A stretch of 45,065 nt of DNA from NCBI GenBank assembly GCA_001797275.1, contig MGOY01000001.1:1-45065 (forward strand), in the 5' to 3' direction. Positions 18,378 to 26,513 of the stretch are shown here, in pieces (the first letter of the stretch is position 1; the number at the start of each line of letters is the position of its first letter). A program made the position numbers and the translations under genes. Under the pieces are notes generated by a model. That model was not told the DNA's origin and did no database searches. It saw only the letters and a list, made by a program, of their open reading frames with translations. This DNA is from Clostridiales bacterium GWF2_38_85. GTDB taxonomy: Bacteria > Bacillota > Clostridia > Oscillospirales > CAG-382.

Positions 18378-20334
18378 AATTTATAAACTCAATATTCCCG
18401 ATTTCAATTTTCTTGTCCTTGCAGTCGTCGCCGCCATAGAACAGCAGTTGAAAGCCGTCGACAGAATCAAGCGGAATGGTTTTGTCATTTGCTTTATTAT
18501 AGAGATACCTGACTGGGAACCTGATATAACCGCAACAGCTTCCGAAGTATTCAAGAGTGCCATCAAAGCTGAAGGGTACGGACTTCCAGCCGTCAGCTTC
18601 CTGTATATATGCCTTCATATCATAATTGTTCAGATCATCGGGCGTGTATGCGACATCATTCGAATACAATGTAAAGCTCAATCTGTTGAAATTTATCTCA
18701 TTCAAATCAACCCATATTTGAATCTGATTGCAGCCGCTTGCATCAACCGGCTGTTTTTTTGTGAAGCGATACAGCTGATAACAGCCGGAGCGTAATATCA
18801 TCGACAGCTTTCCGTCTTTCTCGGCTGTCAGATGATGTGCACCGTCACCCCGTTCAAAGGGCGGCCAGGTGTTGTAATCCTTGTTGTAAATCAGCTCGTT
18901 TCCGACACTGTATTCCGAAAAATCAAGGAAAGGAGTAGTTGTACCAGGGTTTATATCCAGATAGGGATCGATGTTTTCATAATCAGAGTTTTTAATGATC
19001 GTACTGACAATCGGTTCGCTGTTTTTACCGTAGCAATTGAATGCTGTAAGCCTTATATAATAAGGCTCTTTCTGAAAAGGTGAAAAGGGTTTCAATTTTC
19101 CAATGGCAAGCTGTTTTGTAATAACTTTAGCCATGTTTCTTCCGCTGTCTGCACGGAAAAAGTCGGAATATAGAGCGAATCGCTTCAATACACTGTTGTC
19201 ATCGGCAGAAATATATTCAATATAATATCCTTTAACCATATCTGCATCTTCTGCTGCGGTAAAGGTGATTTCATACATAGGAAGCACCGGATCGTTGTTT
19301 TTTATGCTTTCGGTAATACAGGCGTCAGCTGAAAATACAGGAGCTGTGCTGTTTTTAATACGTACATCGTTTCTGTATGGGAGCAGATGGCTTAAGTTAT
19401 CTTTTGGAGTAGGGATAAACCAAGGCTCTTTAATTGTTTTGTTGTTATAAAAATCAATTCTGTTCAGTCTTGTGTTTCCGTCGTTGTCAACCTCAACCAA
19501 CAATCCTTGCGAATACTCGTGCGCTTCCTTAGGCTCACTTCCTGAGGAGATATCGAGATAAGGAACGCCGTCCTCTGTTTCGGCTTCAATCGATGCAAAA
19601 TAAACCGAAGATGTGCAGATTGCAGTGAACTCGTTCTGCCAGATACTAAGCTCGTTCTGCAACGGGAAATGAAGATGCCCGCCGAAATATACTGTTCTGG
19701 GATGATTCATCAATATACTGTAAAGCTTCGATGATGCCCAATAACCGCCTGTTTCACCGCCGTAGTTGCTGCCGTAGCAGGTGCCGACGATCATTGGATG
19801 AGCGCATACAAAAATCGGGGTATTTTTTTCGCTGCTTTCAGCTTCTTTAATCTCATTTTCGAACCAAATCAAGTCTTTCTCATGAAAATCCACACCGCCC
19901 GAATATTTATAAGCGTTTAAAGCGATAAAGTGTACGCCGTTCACAACAGCATGATGATTGCAGGCTTCGATGTCTTCAGCCGTAGCTCCCTTGTAGGCAT
20001 AATCGCCAAAGATACGCTTAAAGTCGGGACCGACAGTGAGTGGTGCGCCGAGAAGCTCGTTGTTGTACAGATCATGGTTGCCGATTGAGAAAATCAGCTG
20101 AGTCTCCTTCAAGTCAAAGCATTCGGAGGTTATATCGTAGAATTCCTGAATCTGCTCCTCAAGTCCGAAGTCGGTTATGTCACCGACAAATAAAAAGGCA
20201 TCAGTATGTCCGAGACTCTTGGCTTTTTCATAGGCTTTGCGTAGCTTATGCGATGTAACACGGTCCTTCCCGATTATATGAAGATCGCTGATGACTAAAA
20301 AACGCAGTCTTATATCGTTGTTATTGAATTTCAT
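18376..20334 (-). CDS. Calcineurin-like metallophosphoesterase with C-terminal beta domains
   Basis: The N-terminal 280 residues carry the full phosphoesterase signature: SDLHIIG, VGDITD, GNHD, CAHPM and GGHLH, the ligands of a two-metal centre. The rest (about 330-650) is not catalytic: a fibronectin III-like segment (YEITFTAAEDADMVKGYYIEY) and a beta-rich C-terminal domain. No signal peptide is visible, so the protein may be cytoplasmic. I use ATG 20334, eight bases after AAGGA; ATGs at 20343 and further upstream are possible. A plausible minus-strand promoter (TTGCGC, 17, TATTAT) lies upstream. It is convergent with the DUF4855 lipoprotein gene and divergent from the MutS-like pair. Confidence 0.85.
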   Translation of the reverse strand: MKFNNNDIRLRFLVISDLHIIGKDRVTSHKLRKAYEKAKSLGHTDAFLFVGDITDFGLEEQIQEFYDITSECFDLKETQLIFSIGNHDLYNNELLGAPLTVGPDFKRIFGDYAYKGATAEDIEACNHHAVVNGVHFIALNAYKYSGGVDFHEKDLIWFENEIKEAESSEKNTPIFVCAHPMIVGTCYGSNYGGETGGYWASSKLYSILMNHPRTVYFGGHLHFPLQNELSIWQNEFTAICTSSVYFASIEAETEDGVPYLDISSGSEPKEAHEYSQGLLVEVDNDGNTRLNRIDFYNNKTIKEPWFIPTPKDNLSHLLPYRNDVRIKNSTAPVFSADACITESIKNNDPVLPMYEITFTAAEDADMVKGYYIEYISADDNSVLKRFALYSDFFRADSGRNMAKVITKQLAIGKLKPFSPFQKEPYYIRLTAFNCYGKNSEPIVSTIIKNSDYENIDPYLDINPGTTTPFLDFSEYSVGNELIYNKDYNTWPPFERGDGAHHLTAEKDGKLSMILRSGCYQLYRFTKKQPVDASGCNQIQIWVDLNEINFNRLSFTLYSNDVAYTPDDLNNYDMKAYIQEADGWKSVPFSFDGTLEYFGSCCGYIRFPVRYLYNKANDKTIPLDSVDGFQLLFYGGDDCKDKKIEIGNIEFIN

Positions 20335-20403
20335 ATGCTTCATCCTTATATTATATATTATGTATAATATCACAAACATCTAAATTGCGCAACTGATTTT
20401 TGC

Positions 20404-20432
20404 TTTACATCGTAAACACCTTGATATATAAT
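20404..20432 (+). promoter_or_regulatory. Sigma-A promoter of the MutS-like gene pair
   Basis: TTTACA at 20404-20409, 17 bases, then a perfect TATAAT at 20427-20432, about 60 bases before the first start codon. Confidence 0.65.
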
Positions 20433-20494
20433 AACATATGGAATTTAAAGTGATTCCTGACTGCAAGGATAATACATAAGAAGGATAGATTGAA

Positions 20495-22027
20495 ATGAAA
20501 TACGAGATTCTTTTTTCCTCTGAAAATGTGTATAAAAAATGGTATGACTCCAGCCGTACTAATGTCGATGTTATAAATAATGACATCAACCTTGATGCAG
20601 TTGCAGAGCAAGTTCTGAAGACAAGCAGCGGATTTCCTGTTCAGATCTTTTTATATCCCTGCAATGATATTAACACAACAAAGCTCAGAGCTGAAATTTT
20701 CAGAGAGCTTTACGAAAAGCCGTCTGTTTGTGAAAGTCTGAGAGAATATATACAGCAACTGATAAAGTTAAAAAAGCAAAAGCAGGATGAATTTAATTCA
20801 CCAAACCCGATACAAAAGCAGCAATACTTTCTTACCTCTGTATTATCATATATAAATTGCATCGAAAGGTTAGCTGAGATTATTTCAAGCCTGAAATCGA
20901 AGGCATTCGTATCACTTTATAATAAATTTAACACAATAATAACTTCACCGGAATACGGTAAAATGAAAATAAAAGCAGAAAATCTGTATGAGAGAGTTGA
21001 CAATTTACTTGGTATGTCACTGTCATTTGATATCAGAAATTCTGCTGTTGGTATAAGAGAAAACAAATCAGGAGTTATGGTCAGATTATCAGAACTGTAT
21101 GAAAACCTGATCGGTACAAAGCTGAACCCGGGTTTTTCGATTGTAAACAGCAATCCGATTTCTGCGCTTGAGGAAGATATAATAAATGTCTTAAAACTTC
21201 GTTCACCCGAAACCTTTGAAGAGTTGGCTGAATTCTATAATTTTTATGCCAAAATCAAATTCTTCGATATTATCGAACTGAAGGAACAATTGCATTTCTA
21301 TCTTGATTATATCGACTTTGTAAAGCAAATGCAGACTAAAGGCTTCCACTTCACCCTACCTGTATTTACCGATAACAACCTTAATGCTGTAAACGCATAT
21401 GACTTAAGTCTTGCGGTTAAGCTCAGTGATTCTGAAGCTATTGTTTCAAATGATATAAGCCTGAGCAAAGGCAATTTGTTTGTGCTGTCCGGCCCGAATC
21501 AGGGAGGGAAAACAACCTTTGTACGCAGCGTTGCACAGAATATAGTCCTTGCACAAAACGGATGCTTTGTTGCTGCGGAAAAATATGAAACACCTTATTT
21601 TGATATACTTCTTACCCATTTCAACCACTCCGAAACGCTTGGGCATGGCAGACTTGAGGAAGAGCTGGAACGGATCAGAGAGATGTTATCCCGACTGACA
21701 CCGGACACCTTTGTTCTATTCAACGAATGCTTTATGAGCACAAGACGAATCGACGGGGTTGAGCTTTCACTGAAGCTGTTTGATAAACTTTTTGAAATAG
21801 GATGCAGCGGTGGTTTTGTTACACATTATTACGAGATAGCAGAAAAGGATGAAAGATTACGCAGTTTTGTTGCAGGAGTGAAAACAGACGGCGACAAAGA
21901 TGATATAAGAACATATAAAATCTCAGAATGTCCGCCGAAATCAACAGCCTACGCAAGGAGTATTGCGGAAAAATGCGGAATCACCTTTGAAAGGTTACAG
22001 GAGTTAATCAACAATGAAAAAGCTTGA
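20495..22027 (+). CDS. MutS-family ATPase, first of a tandem pair
   Basis: 510 residues. The C-terminal 200 form the MutS domain V ATPase: Walker A GPNQGGKTT (333-341), then the ETLGHGRLEEELERIREML segment in place of the MutS D..fg.StF..E block, Walker B FVLFNE (406-411) and the FVTHYYEIAE block (441-450). The Walker B Asp is Asn (N410) while the catalytic Glu is kept. The N-terminal half is helical, like MutS domains III/IV (core and lever), and no mismatch-binding domain I with its Phe-x-Glu is present, so ordinary mismatch repair is unlikely. An AAGGA site precedes the ATG. It overlaps the next gene by 14 bases. True function unknown. Confidence 0.85.
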   Translation: MKYEILFSSENVYKKWYDSSRTNVDVINNDINLDAVAEQVLKTSSGFPVQIFLYPCNDINTTKLRAEIFRELYEKPSVCESLREYIQQLIKLKKQKQDEFNSPNPIQKQQYFLTSVLSYINCIERLAEIISSLKSKAFVSLYNKFNTIITSPEYGKMKIKAENLYERVDNLLGMSLSFDIRNSAVGIRENKSGVMVRLSELYENLIGTKLNPGFSIVNSNPISALEEDIINVLKLRSPETFEELAEFYNFYAKIKFFDIIELKEQLHFYLDYIDFVKQMQTKGFHFTLPVFTDNNLNAVNAYDLSLAVKLSDSEAIVSNDISLSKGNLFVLSGPNQGGKTTFVRSVAQNIVLAQNGCFVAAEKYETPYFDILLTHFNHSETLGHGRLEEELERIREMLSRLTPDTFVLFNECFMSTRRIDGVELSLKLFDKLFEIGCSGGFVTHYYEIAEKDERLRSFVAGVKTDGDKDDIRTYKISECPPKSTAYARSIAEKCGITFERLQELINNEKA

Positions 22028-23474
22028 TTTTTTGTTATTGGATGAAAGAATCAATACCAGCAGTCGTATTTTAGAGGATTTCTGTTTCCAAAATATAAAA
22101 GAAACTATTTTCCCGGGCGAAGATGAGCTGTATAATAATTTTTGTGATGTACTAATGCATCCATCGTATGACATTAACACTTTGCAGAAAAGACAACTAA
22201 TTTTCAGCGATTTCTGTGAATACAGTCATCTTACCGAACAAATATACTCGATTTGCAGCAAAGCAGAGGATTTTAAAATATATACTCAGGTTTCTTTATA
22301 TCGCAGTATGTCGCCACAGGAACGATTGAAAAATTATATTGAGCAGACAATACCGTTAATCATTGAAATGGATAATCTGGCATTACTGTTCAAACACAAG
22401 AGCTTTAAGTCAGAAATTCTAAGAAAGCTTAAGTTCGAATCGGTGACACCACTTATTGAAGAAATCCGTGCATTGGGGAAAGTAATCAATACACAATGTT
22501 ATGAATTGAAGGTGAATTTCAGTGAGGGATTTAAACTCAGGACTGCTGAAATTGTAAACACCGAGAAAGTATCAATTCAATTTAAAACAAAAGACAGTAA
22601 AAACCCTGTAAAATACGATGAAAATAATATTTACTTTTATGGGTTCAGCATGACTGGGTTCGTAGCCGAAGAACTTTACAAAACATCGATTCAAAATTTG
22701 TGTTCGATTGTTTCGCAAATAAACAGTGCTATTCTCGAAATTTTCAGAGAATTGAAAAAAGCAGCGGGATTTTTTATTGCTGCAATGAAAATAATGTATT
22801 ACCTTGATACAATAAGGTTTCCATATTGCATTCCGGAGTTATCTGACGACATTAGCTTCGGCATCGAAGCGAAAGGTCTGTATGATCTAAGCCTTACAGC
22901 ATACGAGCATGAAGGTAATATTACGGTCAACAGCTTTGATTGCACCGAGAGCAACATATTGATTGTAACCGGATTGAACAGCGGAGGGAAAACAACCTTT
23001 CTTCGCAGTGTAGGAATAGCGCAGTTGTTTGCTCAGGCAGGATTGTTTGTGCCGGCGGAGCATTACAAATGCAGTTGTTTTTGCGGGATTCTGACTCATT
23101 TTCCCACCGAAGAAGACAGCAAAATGGATTTCGGAAAGTTGGCTGATGAGCTGACAAGGCTAAGAAAGGATTTTCCGATTATTACCCGCGGAGGTCTTGC
23201 GTTGTTTAATGAATCCTTTTCAACCACAACAACCAGAGAGGGTGCAGAAATTGCAGTTGATGTTCTTCGTGCGTTATCACAAACCGACGCAACAGTAATT
23301 TTTGTTACACATCTGTATGAGCTTGCAGCAAATATCGACAAGCTAAACAGCTGTCTTTGCAACGGTATAAAAGCTGTCAGCATGGTGACCGAATACAAGG
23401 AGAACGGCACCCGTACATATAAAATTATAAAAGGTCAGCCGATTGAAGATCTTCACGCAACAGAGTTGTTTTAG
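22014..23474 (+). CDS. MutS-family ATPase, second of a tandem pair
   Basis: 486 residues, a distant paralogue of the preceding protein. The ATPase domain has Walker A GLNSGGKTT (320-328), the DFGKLADELTRLRKDF segment, Walker B LALFNESF (395-402) with the same Asp-to-Asn change, and FVTHLYELA (430-438). The N-terminal part (1-270) is helical with no recognisable mismatch-sensing domain. The ATG lies within the last codons of the upstream gene, giving translational coupling and probably equal amounts of both proteins. I infer that they form a heterodimer like eukaryotic MutS homologues; this is not proven. Confidence 0.85.
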   Translation: MKKLDFLLLDERINTSSRILEDFCFQNIKETIFPGEDELYNNFCDVLMHPSYDINTLQKRQLIFSDFCEYSHLTEQIYSICSKAEDFKIYTQVSLYRSMSPQERLKNYIEQTIPLIIEMDNLALLFKHKSFKSEILRKLKFESVTPLIEEIRALGKVINTQCYELKVNFSEGFKLRTAEIVNTEKVSIQFKTKDSKNPVKYDENNIYFYGFSMTGFVAEELYKTSIQNLCSIVSQINSAILEIFRELKKAAGFFIAAMKIMYYLDTIRFPYCIPELSDDISFGIEAKGLYDLSLTAYEHEGNITVNSFDCTESNILIVTGLNSGGKTTFLRSVGIAQLFAQAGLFVPAEHYKCSCFCGILTHFPTEEDSKMDFGKLADELTRLRKDFPIITRGGLALFNESFSTTTTREGAEIAVDVLRALSQTDATVIFVTHLYELAANIDKLNSCLCNGIKAVSMVTEYKENGTRTYKIIKGQPIEDLHATELF

Positions 23475-23676
23475 TATTGTTGTTTTATATAACCTTAAAG
23501 ATAAAAGATTATGATAACAGTTTATTTTTTCACTAATATATAGTATAATAAAGACAACACAAGAATATATAGAGATTTTATTTGATTAGCTTTTAAAAAA
23601 TGCTTCGCATTTTCAGATATTTAGCTTTTATTTATAGTACAATATATAATACAAATTATAGAAAAGGATAAAAGAT

Positions 23677-24252
23677 ATGAGTAAAATCAAATGGAAACCG
23701 GGAACGTTGCTTGCACCGGTACCACCGGTAATGGTCAGCTGCGGCAGTCTGGAACAACCGAATGTTCTGACGATAGCATGGGCAGGTATTCTCAACAGCG
23801 ATCCGCCGAAAACATATATATCTATCCGCCCGTCAAGATATTCTTATGAAATCATAAAATCAAGCGGCGAATTTGTTATCAACCTGACAACAACCGCTCT
23901 TGTCCGAACAGCAGATTATTGCGGTGTAAAAACCGGCAAAAATACCGACAAGTTTTCGGAATGCAAACTGACTGCAGAAAGGTCGTTTGAAGTTTCAGCG
24001 CCATCTATTGCTGAAAGTCCGGTTTCGATTGAGTGCAGAGTTTGCGAAATCGTTCCGCTGGGAACCCATGATATGTTTATTGCTGATATTATCGCAGTTT
24101 CAATCGATGATCAGTATATTGATAAAACCAACAAGCTGCACCTTGAAAAATGCGGACTTGTTGCTTATGCACACGGTGAGTATTATGCTCTCGGCAAACA
24201 GTTGGGAAGCTTCGGTTTTTCAGTAAAAAAGAAGTCAACTAAGAAGAAATAG
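23677..24252 (+). CDS. Flavin reductase-like (flavoredoxin) protein
   Basis: 191 residues of the flavin reductase/flavoredoxin fold, binding FMN. Family features are the opening KPGTLLAPVPPVMVSCG, the NVLTIAWAGI strand with conserved Trp, the SIRPSRYSYE block and FVINLTT. AAAAGGA precedes the ATG. The upstream gap contains a small hairpin, AAAATGC/GCATTTT, near 23600. The basic tail KKKSTKKK is unusual but not unique. The physiological electron partner is unknown. Confidence 0.88.
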   Translation: MSKIKWKPGTLLAPVPPVMVSCGSLEQPNVLTIAWAGILNSDPPKTYISIRPSRYSYEIIKSSGEFVINLTTTALVRTADYCGVKTGKNTDKFSECKLTAERSFEVSAPSIAESPVSIECRVCEIVPLGTHDMFIADIIAVSIDDQYIDKTNKLHLEKCGLVAYAHGEYYALGKQLGSFGFSVKKKSTKKK

Positions 24253-24258
24253 AAATTG

Positions 24259-24290
24259 TATGAGCAGTGAAAATCTGCTCATATATTTTG
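24259..24290 (+). terminator. Terminator after the flavin reductase gene
   Basis: Stem TATGAGCAG/CTGCTCATA with a seven-base loop, followed by TATTTTGTCTGTTTTT. Confidence 0.75.
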
Positions 24291-24386
24291 TCTGTTTTTC
24301 AATATTGATTGTCTGGATTGCAAATCAGACAAATTCGACTTGAAAATTATACAATAATAGTGTAATATAATGATGAGGAAAACGAT

Positions 24387-25331
24387 ATGGAATTTTTAAC
24401 GGCATCAAAAGAACAGTGCCCGCATAAGATAGTTGAGATAAAATGTATTCAGAAGGACAATCTGAACGATATTGAAATAAAGGATAAATGTTTTCTGCTG
24501 TTGATTATAACCGAAGGCTGTGCGGTGTTCAGACTCGGTAATAAACAAATTATTGCTGAAGCACCTTGCTTTGTCTGCTTCGATGAGAGATTTAATCCGA
24601 CAATATTAAAAAAACGCAAGTTAAAATGTAAAAGCGTATATTTTCATCCTCGTTTCCTGAATATCAACATGACCTTTGAATTTATAAGGTCTCAGAGTTT
24701 TTCAAGCATTGCCGAAATACATGATATGTTCCTTCTCACTCCGTTTACCGGAGAAAATCATGTCATTCCGATAATCCCTACATATAAGGAAAAGATTGAC
24801 CATTGCTTTGAGCATATGGTTGGTTCATTGGAAGATCAGCCGAACTGGTATTGGTCCTGCCATACCAGGTCATATTTTTTTGAGCTGATGCTTGCTATCG
24901 AAAGGATAAACCAGATGATTACAAGCGGCAACTATAAAATGGTCGAAAGCGATAACACCAAAATCAGTGACGATAGAGTTAAAAGCGCAATACAATTTAT
25001 CGAAAGTCACTATTCCAAGGATATAACTACCGAGGATGTCCTCGCGGTAGCGAGAACAAATCACACAACTTTAGCAGATATCTTTCGCAAGGAGGTTGGG
25101 AGAACACCTGCGGAATACATAAAATTTTACCGTATCAAGCTGGCAAAGAAGCAGCTTGCCTTTACCGATGTCCCGATCAAGGGAATTGCACTGATGGTGG
25201 GCTTCAAGACAGATGCACATTTTTCAAGAATATTCAAACAGCTGACCGGAATATCGCCGCTGGAATACCGTATCGAAGCGGTCAAGAACCGTAAAGAAGA
25301 ATTCATAATACTCAAAAAAGGTGCAAGATAA
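24387..25331 (+). CDS. AraC-family transcriptional regulator
   Basis: 314 residues. The C-terminal ~100 contain the two AraC helix-turn-helix units: SKDITTEDVLAVARTNHTTL and the recognition block PIKGIALMVGFKTDAHFSRI, closing with FKQLTGISPLEYR. The N-terminal ~190 residues are a cupin-like sensing domain. A TGATGAGGA ribosome site precedes the start. An imperfect palindrome, GTCTG...CAGAC at 24311-24330, lies just upstream and could be its own operator. The target is not obvious: the flavin reductase gene is upstream and a divergent-type AraC gene downstream. Confidence 0.88.
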   Translation: MEFLTASKEQCPHKIVEIKCIQKDNLNDIEIKDKCFLLLIITEGCAVFRLGNKQIIAEAPCFVCFDERFNPTILKKRKLKCKSVYFHPRFLNINMTFEFIRSQSFSSIAEIHDMFLLTPFTGENHVIPIIPTYKEKIDHCFEHMVGSLEDQPNWYWSCHTRSYFFELMLAIERINQMITSGNYKMVESDNTKISDDRVKSAIQFIESHYSKDITTEDVLAVARTNHTTLADIFRKEVGRTPAEYIKFYRIKLAKKQLAFTDVPIKGIALMVGFKTDAHFSRIFKQLTGISPLEYRIEAVKNRKEEFIILKKGAR

Positions 25332-25410
25332 TAAACCAGCTGTTTGTCTATACGATCGTTGACAACAACACGAATCTCCCGATTTTCATCGGCACAGTAG
25401 TTGATTTTGA

Positions 25411-25448
25411 GTAAAAAAAGGTATTCCTTCAGATGAACGAATACCTTT
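25411..25448 (-). terminator. Terminator of the minus-strand AraC gene
   Basis: Perfect 10-base stem AAAGGTATTC/GAATACCTTT at 25417-25448. Read on the minus strand it is followed by seven T. A second hairpin, CCCCTCCA/TGGAGGGG, lies at 25490-25520, immediately after the gene. Confidence 0.75.
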
Positions 25449-25537
25449 ATCTATATAAATATAATTACAATGCCAACTCTATACCCTCCCCTCCAAGGCA
25501 AATGCCGCCGTGGAGGGGCCTTTCCATTTTTAGGGCT

Positions 25538-26362
25538 TTATCGCGGAATTGATTTGGTTTCACGCAGCCTTTTACGATAATCAGAAGGCGAAACATTGTA
25601 AACGGATTTGAAAAAGTTATCGAAGTAATATCTGTCCGGGAAATTCATCAGCTGTGCAATTTCCTTTATTGGAAGGTTTGTGTCTGATAAGAATTGCTTT
25701 ATAGCAGCTGCGCGTTTATTTATGTAGTATTTATATGGTGTGCAGTTATACTTTTCCTTGAAAACGTTTATTATTTGATTTTTTGAGTATGCAAAATGTC
25801 TGCATATCTGTTCAAGAGTCAGCTTTTTGTTTATGTTTGCGGCAATATATTGTTCAATATGACTGGCGAACGAGGAGTCGTTTTTACTCAGCCGGTTTTT
25901 TATTGCAATGAATATCTTATGCAATATTACCGTTACTCTGTCAACTGTGCCGATGTAATTTTCATTTGTATGAATCAGCTCGATTATTTCACTCATTTCA
26001 CTGGATATATCGCAAGCTTCAACGAGAAATATATCCTTAGAGATATAGCTTTTCATAAGATTGTCTGCAAGCGGTCCGTCAAAACAAATCCAAACCTTGG
26101 TCCAAGGGTTTTCTTCACTTGACCAATAACGGTGCTTGCTGTGTTTTTTCAGTATGTAGATGTCATTTTCTTTTGGTGTAAATATTTGTCCGTCGATTTT
26201 AACTGTTCCCGAACCCTTGTATATGTACTCAAAAGAATTTAATTCTGAATCTTCTCTTGCGATACAATAGGTTTCGTCGCAATACGAAACTCCGCCAATC
26301 ATTATATTAATCGGAAGATTATCGTTGTAATATTGAGAAAGGTTATATGCAATTTCTTTCAT
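25538..26362 (-). CDS. AraC-family transcriptional regulator with cupin domain
   Basis: A typical sugar-response AraC protein of 274 residues: an N-terminal cupin (EYIYKGSGTVKIDGQIF..., KENDIYILKKHSKHRYW), then the C-terminal double helix-turn-helix (LTLEQICRHFAYSKNQI and PIKEIAQLMNFPDRYYFDNFFK), ending YNVSPSDYRKR. I place the start at ATG 26362, nine bases after GAGG; an in-frame ATG at 26386 has no site. It is divergent from the solute-binding lipoprotein gene, with a perfect palindrome in between, so it probably controls that gene. Confidence 0.9.
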   Translation of the reverse strand: MKEIAYNLSQYYNDNLPINIMIGGVSYCDETYCIAREDSELNSFEYIYKGSGTVKIDGQIFTPKENDIYILKKHSKHRYWSSEENPWTKVWICFDGPLADNLMKSYISKDIFLVEACDISSEMSEIIELIHTNENYIGTVDRVTVILHKIFIAIKNRLSKNDSSFASHIEQYIAANINKKLTLEQICRHFAYSKNQIINVFKEKYNCTPYKYYINKRAAAIKQFLSDTNLPIKEIAQLMNFPDRYYFDNFFKSVYNVSPSDYRKRLRETKSIPR

Positions 26363-26414
26363 TGTGATATTCCTCATTTTTTGCATCAGATATTTAATTT
26401 TTCTTTTTTATGGA

Positions 26415-26428
26415 ATATGATATCATAT
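26415..26428. promoter_or_regulatory. Perfect 14-base palindrome between divergent araC and lipoprotein genes
   Basis: ATATGATATCATAT is its own reverse complement. It lies 53 bases before the regulator's chosen start and 86 before the lipoprotein start, where an operator would be expected. The AT-rich setting makes a chance palindrome possible. Confidence 0.4.
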
Positions 26429-26513
26429 AATATATTATAAATAAAAAAACCTAAAAATCAAGGTCAAATAATCAATTCTTAAGATTTTATTATTTGGGAG
26501 GTAAGAATTATTC

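Noticed and set aside
22887-23157. Overlapping antisense frames within the second MutS-like gene
   Set aside because: Shadow frames of a well-supported coding sequence.
25331-25415. Minus-strand translation KINYCADENREIRVVVND, as if a gene fragment
   Set aside because: Short, no start, no recognisable family; not enough to call a pseudogene.
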